From Streptomyces sp. NBC_00078 (lineage in GTDB: Bacteria; Actinomycetota; Actinomycetes; Streptomycetales; Streptomycetaceae): a DNA stretch of 64,000 nucleotides. The stretch covers positions 9,036,913 through 9,100,912 of the forward strand of contig NZ_JAPELX010000001.1 of NCBI RefSeq assembly GCF_026343335.1, read 5' to 3'. Below the pieces are notes generated by a model. That model ran no database searches. It had not been told where the DNA came from and saw only the letters and a program-made list of their open reading frames with translations. Positions 42,759-51,409 of the stretch are shown here, piece by piece (position 1 is the first letter of the stretch; every line of letters starts with the position of its first letter). Position numbers and translations under genes: made by a program.

Positions 42759-43520
42759 TTACGCGCGGGCCGCGCTTGCGACACGTCTTTGCCATTCCGC
42801 GGCCAATGGCGTGGGCCGTGGCACCACGCGCCGATCGAGCCACTCGATGGTTCGCTGCCACGCGTCGAAAGAGGCCACGTGCGCCAGGGTCTCGCGGGCG
42901 TCGCGATAGAAATCCCGGGCGACGCCCGGATAGGTGACCACTTCCGTGTGGGCCGGCGAGCCGCCCAGGTACGAGCCCAGCCTGGCCAGGACGTCCGCAG
43001 GGGCACCGGGGTCCTGCTGACCGAACAGTCCGAGCCACGGCGTCCGGACGTGCCGGGCTACTTGGGTCAGCGGCGGCAGGGCGTCGGACCATGCGTCCGC
43101 CACTCCGGACGGGGCGATGCTCACCGCCGCGCCGAGTGCGAACTCGGCGGTGGCCAAGAGTGCGGTCCGGCCCCCGAAGCCGTAGCCGACGAGGCCCACC
43201 TGCACCGGCGACCAGCCGCGTTCACCCAACCGCCCCAACAGCACGGCGACGTCGCTCACCAGATCCCGGTCGGTCGTGCCGGTCGGGTCGCCACCGGTGG
43301 GCGACAGGTCGACGGCGACGGACTCGTATCCGTGCTCGGCCAGTCCGTTCATGAACCCGGCGGCGTCCCGTTCCAGGGCGCCGGCGTCGCAGAGCACGAT
43401 CGCCGCGCCTCTCGGGACACCGCCGAGCTCGATCCGGGCCACCGGCAGCGACCTACCTGATCCATGCCTGAACGAGTCCTCCGCAACACTCGGCTCGATC
43501 CGCGGAAATGCGATGTCCAT
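42759..43520 (-). CDS. Dienelactone hydrolase-like protein lacking the catalytic residues
   Basis: 253 residues with an alpha/beta-hydrolase fold of the dienelactone-hydrolase family: GGVPRGAAIVLCDAGALERD, YESVAVDLSPTGGDPTGTTD, the nucleophile-elbow region LVGYGFGGRTALL, GLFGQQDPGAPADVL and YPGVARDFYRDARE. The elbow normally reads GxCxGG; here Cys is Gly. The terminal GAxHxF normally gives the catalytic His; here it is Arg. Only the Asp position looks kept. It is therefore probably non-catalytic or repurposed. The ATG at 43520 has GGAGG 9 nt upstream; it overlaps the end region of the ligase transcript by position only (29 nt gap). Confidence 0.7.
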   Translation of the reverse strand: MDIAFPRIEPSVAEDSFRHGSGRSLPVARIELGGVPRGAAIVLCDAGALERDAAGFMNGLAEHGYESVAVDLSPTGGDPTGTTDRDLVSDVAVLLGRLGERGWSPVQVGLVGYGFGGRTALLATAEFALGAAVSIAPSGVADAWSDALPPLTQVARHVRTPWLGLFGQQDPGAPADVLARLGSYLGGSPAHTEVVTYPGVARDFYRDARETLAHVASFDAWQRTIEWLDRRVVPRPTPLAAEWQRRVASAARA

Positions 43521-43548
43521 GCGCATGTACCTCCATGGCGGCCACGTT

Positions 43549-45078
43549 CTATGGCTCACGCAACTTGCTCTTGAGTACTTTTCCCGAGGCGTTCCTCGGG
43601 AGCTGCGCCACGAAATCCACCACGGTCGGGCTCTTGTAGCCCGCGAGGTATTCCTTGGCGTACGAAATGACCTCGCCCTCTGTCAGCGAGGGCTGTGCGG
43701 GCGCCCGTACGACGACGGCCCGCACCGTCTCGCCCCACCGGCGGGAGGGGGCCCCGATCACCGCGACCTCGGCGATCCCCGGGTGAGTCGAGAGGACGTG
43801 CTCCACCTCGGTCGGGTACACGTTCTCGCCGCCCGTGATGATGACGTCCTTGAGCCGGTCGCACAGATGGAGATAGCCACCGCGCAGGAACCCGGCGTCG
43901 CCGGTGCGCAGGAACCCGTCCGGGGCGAGAACATGTGCCGTCTCCTCCGGGGCCTCCCAGTACGCGGACATCGCCGTCGGTGTCTTCGCCCAGACCTCGC
44001 CCACCACGCCTTCGGCGACGTCCTTCTCCGTCAGGGGATCGACGACCCGTACCGTCACTTCGGGAAGTGGGAGCCCGGCCGAGCCCAGTCTGCCGTCGGT
44101 GTCGGCCAGATCGTGGTCCTCGGGAGGCAGCACCGTGATGCCGATGGTCTCCGTCGAGCCGTAGAACTGGAGGAACTTGCAGCGGAAGCGGCGCAGGCAG
44201 GTCCGCAGCAGGTCGGGGTCCATGGGAGAGCCGGCATAGGCGATGGTGTCGAGGGCGGAGAGGTCGTAGTGGTCGACGTCCTCGTCCTGGAGGGCCTGCA
44301 GAACCGCGGGCACGACCATGGTCGTGGTCACCCGGTGGCGTTCCACGACTTCCAGCACCGAGCGGGGTTTGGCATCGGCGGACAGCACGCAGTGGGCCCC
44401 GACGGCCAGTGCCGCGATCGCTGTGTTCAGCCCTGCGGCGTGGAAGAGGGGAAGCGCCGCCAGCAGAACGGATTCTTGGGTGACGCCCATGACGCCGGCG
44501 GCGCTGAACGTCGCGCGCAGGGCCCGGCCGTCGAACAGCGCGGCCTTGGGCACTCCGGTCGTGCCGGAGGTGTACATCATGAACGCGGGATCGGAGTCCG
44601 TGGTCACGGCAGGGGGCTCCTGCGGGTCCCGGCAGAGAAGCCATTTCTCGTAGTCGTCGGTCTCGTCCCCGATGACCACGACGGTTTCCACCGTCGTAAG
44701 CTCGTCCCGGACGGGGGTGAGCTTGCCGACGAGATCCTCCGAGACGAACAGCACTCTGGGGCGCGCGTTGTTGACCACGAAGAGCAACTCCGGCGGGGCG
44801 AGCCGCCAGTTCGCGGCGACGCTCACCCAACCCGCCATCGACGCACCGAACAGGACCTCGAAGAACTCGGGCCTGTTGCGGCCCAGGTAGAGCACCCGCT
44901 CTCCCGCACCCGGCGCGGAACCGGCGAGCCCCTGTGCGACACGGCAACTGCGTTCGTACACCTCGCGCCAGTTCCGGGTCACACCGTCGTAGGTGAGACA
45001 GGCAGCTTCGGGTGTGCGTGTCGCCCACGTGCGGCAGATCGCCGCAAGTGCGGCCGTATCTTCGGGAATGTGCGTCAT
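43549..45078 (-). CDS. Acyl-CoA/aryl-CoA ligase (ANL superfamily)
   Basis: 509 residues. AMP-forming ligase motifs: P-loop MMYTSGTTGVPKAALFDG, LQFYGSTETIGITVLPP, FLRTGDAGFLRGGYLHLCDR, KDVIITGGENVYPTEVEHVL and the C-terminal Lys of LPRNASGKVLKSKL. It activates a carboxylic acid as CoA thioester at the cost of ATP. In this setting the acid is probably the side chain or carboxyl group of an aromatic substrate that the acyl-CoA dehydrogenases then oxidise. The ATG overlaps the CoA-transferase stop (ATGA), so the two are translationally coupled. Confidence 0.9.
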   Translation of the reverse strand: MTHIPEDTAALAAICRTWATRTPEAACLTYDGVTRNWREVYERSCRVAQGLAGSAPGAGERVLYLGRNRPEFFEVLFGASMAGWVSVAANWRLAPPELLFVVNNARPRVLFVSEDLVGKLTPVRDELTTVETVVVIGDETDDYEKWLLCRDPQEPPAVTTDSDPAFMMYTSGTTGVPKAALFDGRALRATFSAAGVMGVTQESVLLAALPLFHAAGLNTAIAALAVGAHCVLSADAKPRSVLEVVERHRVTTTMVVPAVLQALQDEDVDHYDLSALDTIAYAGSPMDPDLLRTCLRRFRCKFLQFYGSTETIGITVLPPEDHDLADTDGRLGSAGLPLPEVTVRVVDPLTEKDVAEGVVGEVWAKTPTAMSAYWEAPEETAHVLAPDGFLRTGDAGFLRGGYLHLCDRLKDVIITGGENVYPTEVEHVLSTHPGIAEVAVIGAPSRRWGETVRAVVVRAPAQPSLTEGEVISYAKEYLAGYKSPTVVDFVAQLPRNASGKVLKSKLREP

Positions 45079-47308
45079 TTGTACGTGATTCCGTACGGGC
45101 TGTCGCCCACCAGACGCTTTTCGGCGAACTCCCGTATCTCCGCCTCGGTGCACCCGAGTTCGGTCAGCACGGCCTCGTTGTCCTGGCCGAACAGCGGGGC
45201 GGGGCCCACGGCCGGCGGACGGGGGGCGTGGGAGAAGCGCATGGCCGGTGCGAGGTGTCGCACCGTACCGGCGACCGCATGGTGCACCGGGAACGGCCGC
45301 TGCCGATGAACGAGTTGAGGGTGGTCGGCGAGATCCAGACCGACGGCCATGACGGCCGCGGGCACCCCCGCGGAACGAAGGGCCGCCACGATCTTTTCGG
45401 CGGGCTCCCCGGCACACGCGTGGGCAAGGCCGTCGTCGAGCTGCGCATGCCGTTCGCGGCGTCCTTCGGCCGTCGCGAACTCCGCGTCGGCGGCCCAGTC
45501 GTCGCGGCCCAGGACACGGCACAGGGCTATCCACTGGGCGTCGGTCGTGACGGAGATCGCGATCCAGTCGTCGTCGGCGCACGGGTACATCCCCTGCGGG
45601 ATCGCGAGCGGGGATCTGTTACCGGCACGTGTGCGCGGCTCTCCAGTGGCCGACGCTTCGATCACCGGGCGGGCGGTCAGCTGTATGGCGACATCGCCCA
45701 GCGCCAGCTCCGCGCACACGGCCTCGCCGGTACGGCGGCGCCGCCGGATCGCCGTCAGCAGTACCAACGACGCCAGGTGCGCGGAGAACGGGTCGGTGAC
45801 CGTGCCGGTGACAACCGGTTCGCCGTCCTCGTACCCGGTCATCTGGGTGACCCCTGCGGCCGCTTCGGCGGTGTAGGTGAACCCCGGGCGGTTGTGCCAG
45901 CTGCCCGTGAGCCCCCATGCGGGCATGCGGACGACGATGAGGTCCGGGTTGACCTCGCGCATACCGTCGAAGTCCAGTCCCCGGTCGTCAAGCACGCGAG
46001 GCGTGTAGTTCTCCAGCACCACGTGCGCGGTGGCGATCAACCGCTTTGCCAGGTCCAGGCCCTTGGCGCCGGAGAGGTCCAGTGTGACCTCCCGCTTGCC
46101 GATGTTGGGGCCGAGGAAGGGGCCCGCGCGCTCCCACGAGCGGTTCACGGTCATGGGATTGCCCGAGAAGCGCATGGCGTCGGGGCGGTTCACCGCCTCC
46201 ACCTTGATCACCTCGGCGCCCAGGGAGGCGAGATGGGCCGTGGCCAGGGGCCCCGCCTGGAAGGTGCCGAACTCCACGACGCGCAGGCCCTTCAGAGGCT
46301 GCGCGGGGTCCGCCTCGGCAGTGGCCGCAGCGGGAGTCCGCACGCTCGGGCGCGAGATCCGGAACGGCGGTGCAGGCTGTAGGAAGCCGGCTTCCGGATG
46401 CCGTACGAAGGAGTTCCGCTCGGCGTACGGCGCCAGCTCGGCGACCGTGTCGGGCGAGGTCAGCGGGACCACGGGCACACGGTGGAGCACACCGAGCTCG
46501 GTCAGCTCCTCGACCGTGTGGCGCTCGGTGAACCGCCGGACCAACGAGGTGATCTCGGTGCCGTTGTACAGCCGGTCCGAGACCATGTCGAACCGGGAGT
46601 CGTCCAGTTCGGGCACCCTCGCCATCTCCTTGAACGCCTTCCACTGCGCGTCCGTGACGGCGACGACGCACACCCAGCCGTCCTTCGCGCGTTCGACACC
46701 GGGAACGGGGTTCTGCGGGATCGGGTAGCGCGTGTGGGGAGAGAGCTGGGAGAACAGCCAGGGGAACTGGAGCAGTCCGACCAGCGCCTCGAAACGCGAG
46801 ACGTCGACGTCGATCGCCGAGGCCGCCCCGGCCTCGGTGCTCAACAGCGCTGACACCGCACCCACGGCCGCGCACGCTCCGGCCGTGAGCTCGCCAAACT
46901 CCACGCCGCTGGCGACCGGCGCACGGTCCCCTCTGGGGTGGAGCACGGTGAGGCCGGCCTCGGCCTGGAGTGTGAACTCGGTCGCCGGCAACTTGGCGAA
47001 CGGGCCGTCGAGCCCGTAGTCGGAAACGGTGACCACGACCAGCCGCGGATTCTCCCTGCGCAGGGCTTCCGCCAGCGCCCGGAATCCCGGCAGGTCGTCG
47101 TCGCAGATCACGACGGCCGGGCCGGTCGCGAGTTCCGGCACCAGCCGGGCGACGGCGGTCCTGGCGTCCGCGAGTTCATCGGAGTCGCACCGCACCACGC
47201 GCTTGCCCTGGTGCAGATGACTCACGTAGGCCTCGTATCCGGCGTCCTGCGCCGTCGGCCGTTCGCCGGCACGCGGCTCAAGGCGCACCACGCGGGCGCC
47301 GACATCGG
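45075..47308 (-). pseudogene. Double-domain CaiB/BaiF (class III) CoA-transferase, 5' end cut off
   Basis: About 740 residues remain of two fused CaiB units. Unit 1 spans about 1-310 (AYVSHLHQGKRVVRCD, SDYGLDGPFAKLPATEFTLQ, VASGVEFGELTAGACAAVGA). Unit 2 spans about 320-738 (LKGLRVVEFGTFQAGPLATA, GPNIGKREVTLDLSGAKGLD, YTAEAAAGVTQMTGYEDGE, GTVTDPFSAHLASL with the likely catalytic Asp). In unit 1 the matching position is Glu. The frame opens within ADVGARVVRLEPRAG, about 25 codons into a normal protein, exactly where the IS begins. A GTG at 47291 could give a shortened product. It would exchange CoA between an acid and an acyl-CoA. Confidence 0.75.
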
Positions 47309-47312
47309 CTAG

Positions 47313-49086
47313 TCCCGTACTTCGCGGGTCGTTGAATCGGTTGGAGTAGAGGGTTCGGTCGTATCCGGGTCGGGGCTGTGGGCGTTAGCCGGGTGTGTCG
47401 ATGATTTCCCGGTCCCCGCGGCCTCGGTCCCAGCGTCAGCGCCTTGAGTGCGTGGTGACGTCTGTGGTGGAGAAGCGTCTGGGCGCTCTGCCTGTCGCTG
47501 CCGAGTTTCTGCGCCGGCTGGACGTGGCGGGGATCGTCGACGGGTTGTGCCCGTCCGCGCCGAGCGCGCACCTGACGCACGGGCAGGTCATCGAGGCGCT
47601 GGTCGCGAACCGGCTGACCTCGCCGATACCGCTGTTCCGGGTCGGCGACTGGGCCCGGACCTGGGCGGTGGAGGAGGTCCTGGGCATCGAGGCGGGCTTG
47701 CTCAACGACGACCGCCTCGCGCGGGCACTGGATGCGATCGCCCCGAAGCTGGAGCAACTCGCGGGCACGGTCGGCGCGCGGGCGATCACCGAGTTCGGCA
47801 TCGACGTGTCGCGGTTGCACTGGGACATGACGTCCATGTCCGTCCACGGGGCCTACCCGCTGGAAGATCAGGACGACGCGTTCCCGGTGATCAAGCACGG
47901 GCATCCCAAGGACCGCCGGGTGGACCTGAAGCAGGTCCAGGCCGGGCTCGCGGTCACCGGTGACGGCGGCATCCCGGTCCACGCCCGGGTCTTCGGCGGG
48001 GGCGCGGCCGAGGTGTCCCAGGTCGTCGGGGCGATGAAGGATCTGCAGAAGCTGGCCGGCGAACGGGAGTTCCTGCTGGTCGCCGATTCCAAGCTGGTTT
48101 CCTACCCGAACGTCGCCGCACTGCTGGCAGCCAGGACGGCATTCATCGCCCCGGTCCCGGCGGCTCAGGTCAAGGACGGTTTCTATGCCGCCTTGGACCT
48201 GGAGGCCGCCACTGTCGTGGACTGGGTGCCCGACCGCGACGCGGGCAAGGACCCCGCCCAGCGCGAGGTCTACCGGGTACTGGAGGACGTTCACACCCTG
48301 AACGGTCCGCGCAGGCGCGACCCGGTCCTGAGCGTTCGCCGAATCCTGGTCCACTCCACCGGCAACGCTGCGGGCCAGCAGGCCGCCCGCACCAAACGCC
48401 TCACCCGCGCGGCCGAGGACCTGGACAAGGTCCAGCACGGAGCCGGCGGCAGGTACTACAACACCGCCGAGAAGATCGCGGCCCGTATCGGCGTGATCGC
48501 CAAGACCCGGCGGGTTGCCTCCTGCCTGCGCACCGAGATCGGCGAAGACGACAACGGCAGGCCCACCCTGGCCTGGCACTTCGACCATCAGGTCCTGGAC
48601 GACGAGGCGGCAGCCGACGGCTGGTACGCGCTGCTGACGGCGCTGACCCCCGAGCAGGCCGACCCGGGCCAGGTCCTGATCCAGTACAAGGGCCAGGGAT
48701 CGGTCGAGCGCCGTTACGCGGACTTCAAGGGCCCCCTGGCGGTCACCCCGCTGTTCGTGCAGCACAACCACCGCGTCGCCGCCCTGATCCAGGTCATCTG
48801 CCTGGCCCTGCTGGTCTTCAGCCTGATCGAGCGCCAGGTCAGACAAGCCCTGGGCCCCGAGCAGACGATGGTCGGCCTCTACCCGGACAACCGCCGGGTG
48901 CGGCCCACCGGCCGCATGATCCTCTACCACCTGAGCGAACTCGCCCTGCGGATCGGCAACGTCACCGATCCACCCACCGTCCAGATCACCCGAGGAGTCC
49001 AACTCCACCTCCTCGACCTCCTCGGCATCGAAGTCACTCAAACCCGCTGGCCAATGACCTGAAACGGCGACCCGCGAAGTACAGGG
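47313..49086 (+). mobile_element. IS1634-like insertion sequence with CTAG target duplication
   Basis: Left end TCCCGTACTTCGCGGGTCG and right end (reverse complement CCCTGTACTTCGCGGGTCG) match at 17 of 19 positions. CTAG occurs on both sides (47309-47312 and 49087-49090), a 4-bp target duplication. The 1774-bp element holds a single intact transposase gene. It interrupts the CoA-transferase gene on the left and abuts the left tip of an IS630 element on the right. Confidence 0.85.
47395..49062 (+). CDS. IS1634/IS4-superfamily DDE transposase
   Basis: 555 residues. The N-terminal DUF4277-like part (VVEKRLGALPVAAEFLRRLD, LTHGQVIEALVANRLTSP) is followed by an RNase-H-fold core: first Asp in HWDMTSMSVHG, second Asp in FLLVADSKLVSYPN, and the C-terminal Glu region with KGQGSVERRYADFKGPLAV then FVQHNHRVAALIQVICLALL. 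Full length, with no stop or frameshift, so the element may be active. Its outward transcription is away from the truncated CoA-transferase. Confidence 0.85.
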   Translation: MSMISRSPRPRSQRQRLECVVTSVVEKRLGALPVAAEFLRRLDVAGIVDGLCPSAPSAHLTHGQVIEALVANRLTSPIPLFRVGDWARTWAVEEVLGIEAGLLNDDRLARALDAIAPKLEQLAGTVGARAITEFGIDVSRLHWDMTSMSVHGAYPLEDQDDAFPVIKHGHPKDRRVDLKQVQAGLAVTGDGGIPVHARVFGGGAAEVSQVVGAMKDLQKLAGEREFLLVADSKLVSYPNVAALLAARTAFIAPVPAAQVKDGFYAALDLEAATVVDWVPDRDAGKDPAQREVYRVLEDVHTLNGPRRRDPVLSVRRILVHSTGNAAGQQAARTKRLTRAAEDLDKVQHGAGGRYYNTAEKIAARIGVIAKTRRVASCLRTEIGEDDNGRPTLAWHFDHQVLDDEAAADGWYALLTALTPEQADPGQVLIQYKGQGSVERRYADFKGPLAVTPLFVQHNHRVAALIQVICLALLVFSLIERQVRQALGPEQTMVGLYPDNRRVRPTGRMILYHLSELALRIGNVTDPPTVQITRGVQLHLLDLLGIEVTQTRWPMT

Positions 49087-49116
49087 CTAGTGCTCTGACC
49101 ACATTGGTTCGCCGGG

Positions 49117-50295
49117 TTGGTGGTCGGGGCGGTTGGATGTGCGGTGACGTCCGATCCGAGTGCTGGGGGTGCGGTGGCTGAGCCTGTCCGCGTGCGCAGG
49201 TTGACCGACCAGGAGGGGCAGAAGCTGCAGCAGATCGTGCGCCGGGGCAGCACCAGTTCGGTGCGCTTCCGACGCGCGATGATGCTACTGGCGTCGGCTG
49301 GCGGGAACCGGGTCCCGGTGATCGCCCAGCTGGTGCAGGCCGACGAGGACACAGTCCGGGATGTGATCCACCGGTTCAACGAGATCGGCCTGGCCTGTCT
49401 GGACCCTCGGTGGGCGGGAGGCCGTCCCCGCCTGCTCAGTCCTGACGACGAGGACTTCGTCGTCCAGACGGCCACCACCCGCCCGACCAAGCTCGGCCAG
49501 CCCTTCACCCGCTGGTCCATCCGCAAACTCGCCGCCTACCTGCGGAAAGTCCATGGGCGGGTCATCCGCATCGGTCGCGAGGCATTACGCCGTCTGCTCG
49601 CCCGCCGCGGCATCACCTTCCAGCGCACCAAGACGTGGAAGGAGTCCCCGGACCCCGACCGCGAGGCAAAGCTGGACCGGATCGAGGAGGTCCTGGACCG
49701 CTTCCCGGACCGGGTCTTCGCGTTCGACGAGTTCGGCCCGCTCGGAATCCGCCCCACCGGCGGTGCGTGCTGGGCTCCCGCCAGTCATCCCGAGCGGCAC
49801 CCGGCGACCTACCACCGCACCCACGGCGTCAGGTACTTCCACGGCTGCTATTCGGTCGGCGACGACACGCTCTGGGGCGTCAACCGCCGGAAGAAGGGGG
49901 CCGCGAACACCCTGGCCGCGCTCAGGTCGATCCGGGCCGCCCGCCCGGACGGCGCCCCGATCTACGTCATCCTGGACAACCTGTCCGCCCACAAGGGCGA
50001 GACGATCCGCCGCTGGGCGAAGAAGAACCGCGTCGAGCTGTGCTTCACGCCGACATACGCGTCCTGGGCCAACCCGATCGAGGCGCACTTCGGACCGTTG
50101 CGGCAGTTCACCGTCGCGAACTCCAACCACCGCAACCACACCGTGCAGACCCGGGCCCTGCACGCCTATCTGCGCTGGCGCAACGCGAATGCCCGTCACC
50201 CCGACGTGCTGGCAGCCCAGCGCCGCGAGCGCGCTCGCATCCGCAGCGAGAAGGGCATCCGTTGGGGCGGACGTCCCCTCGCCGATGCCGCTTGA
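49117..50295 (+). CDS. IS630-family transposase
   Basis: About 370-392 residues, start uncertain (several TTG/GTG codons between 49117 and 49180). N-terminal HTH region (QQIVRRGSTSSVRFRRAMML, VQADEDTVRDVIHRFNEIG), winged helix (WSIRKLAAYLRKVHGRVIRI, ALRRLLARRGITFQRTKTWK) and DDE core: Asp of VFAFDEFGPLGI, Asp of YVILDNLSAHKGE and Glu of YASWANPIEAHFGPL. All three acidic residues and the length are intact, so activity is possible. Confidence 0.88.
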   Translation: MVVGAVGCAVTSDPSAGGAVAEPVRVRRLTDQEGQKLQQIVRRGSTSSVRFRRAMMLLASAGGNRVPVIAQLVQADEDTVRDVIHRFNEIGLACLDPRWAGGRPRLLSPDDEDFVVQTATTRPTKLGQPFTRWSIRKLAAYLRKVHGRVIRIGREALRRLLARRGITFQRTKTWKESPDPDREAKLDRIEEVLDRFPDRVFAFDEFGPLGIRPTGGACWAPASHPERHPATYHRTHGVRYFHGCYSVGDDTLWGVNRRKKGAANTLAALRSIRAARPDGAPIYVILDNLSAHKGETIRRWAKKNRVELCFTPTYASWANPIEAHFGPLRQFTVANSNHRNHTVQTRALHAYLRWRNANARHPDVLAAQRRERARIRSEKGIRWGGRPLADAA

Positions 50296-50323
50296 CCGGC
50301 CGGATATCTTTCCCGGCCGAGTC

Positions 50324-51028
50324 CTAGCAGTAGCCGTCCACGCTGGCGCCGACTGGAGCGAGGTTGGGCCAGGGACGCCCTGCTCTGTCGGAGGCAGCGG
50401 ACCGTAGGAGGTCAAGAAGAGTGCACCCTGGGTAGCCCCGGAAGCTCGCGTAGGTGCCCCGGTAGTAGCAGTTCCAGTAGCTCACGACCCGCCGTTGCGT
50501 GCGTGCGAAGAAGGCCGGGTTGTCCACGATGAACTGCCCGTAAGCGAGGTGGCCGCAGGTGCCGGGCGTGGCGAGGCCACGGAGCTCATCGCAGATGACC
50601 ACCAGGATTTCCAAGACGTACTCGCCAACCAGCTGCACGACGAAGGGGACGACCCATGGGTCCGTGGAACCAACGACCTTCTCCAGATGACGCTGTCTGA
50701 CCACCCCGTCGCAGTGCCTTGAGTACAGACAGTGCAGAAGCTGCCGTTGGCGCGACGAAAGCGACGCCACCGCGTCAGTTGGCGGCTCGCCGTTGTAGAG
50801 GCGGCCGGGGATCAAAACCTGCTGGCCCTCTACAGCGACCGAGAACGAGGCATGCGGCGGGAACCGAGAATCAGGCATCACCGCCAGGACTGCCTCGGCA
50901 TCGCTTGCAAGCTCGGCTGGGAACGCCGTGACCAACGGATTGCTGCTGTCGGAAAGCGGCTGCACGAGCCGAGCATAGGCGGATGCCACGGCCAGGTAGC
51001 CGGCATCAATGGCCACACACCCGCTCAA
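50324..51028 (-). CDS. Uncharacterised passenger protein of the IS630 element
   Basis: 234 residues, not matched to a characterised family. Features seen: a region LSSRQRQLLHCLYSRHCDGV followed by LEKVVGSTDPWVVPFVVQLV and GEYVLEILVVICDELRGL, then YGQFIVDNPAFFARTQRRVV and SYWNCYYRGTYASFRGYPGC. The middle reads as amphipathic alpha helices rather than membrane spans; there is no signal peptide, Walker or zinc motif. Similar streptomycete hypothetical proteins exist to my recollection. Codon use shows normal GC3 bias, so it looks coding. Its first codon lies at the inner edge of the right terminal repeat, and it converges on the transposase with 28 nt between stops. Confidence 0.65.
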   Translation of the reverse strand: MSGCVAIDAGYLAVASAYARLVQPLSDSSNPLVTAFPAELASDAEAVLAVMPDSRFPPHASFSVAVEGQQVLIPGRLYNGEPPTDAVASLSSRQRQLLHCLYSRHCDGVVRQRHLEKVVGSTDPWVVPFVVQLVGEYVLEILVVICDELRGLATPGTCGHLAYGQFIVDNPAFFARTQRRVVSYWNCYYRGTYASFRGYPGCTLLDLLRSAASDRAGRPWPNLAPVGASVDGYC

Positions 51029-51409
51029 CCCGGCGAAGGTATGCGGTCAGAGCACTAGCCACTGTGGCGAAGCGATCCGGTAACATAATCTCTCGCACGC
51101 TGGCGAACTGTGCCGCGCATGGACGCCACGGTTCCGCTCGTCCAAGCCCGCTGAGCGTCCACGTGCCGTCAGGCCAGCAGGGAGAGAGCCATCGACAACC
51201 CACATGAGACGACGATTGCTGGACCTCGCGATCACCAGTGAAGGAGCTGGCATGCTCTGCCTCTCCGCTTCAGTCCGTTCCCAGGCCCACGGACCATCCC
51301 AGCAGGCATCAACCCGATATATTCCTGCCTCAGCATGCCCTAGAACGGGAACCCGAGGTCTCCTTCGCGGAGAGTCTGCAATGGACCGACGAATGATTCC
51401 GAGGCCGCA

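Larger units (their letters stand above)
49090..51055 (+). mobile_element. IS630-family element with a passenger gene
   Basis: Terminal inverted repeats of about 29 bp, beginning GTGCTCTGACC and continuing to TTCGCCGGGTT, differ at only four positions. TA flanks both tips (49088-49089 and 51056-51057), the expected IS630/Tc1 target duplication. The 1966-bp element contains the transposase gene and, convergent to it, an intact frame of 234 codons. IS630 elements with a transposase of this size are usually 1.1-1.3 kb, so the extra 0.7 kb is cargo. Confidence 0.8.
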
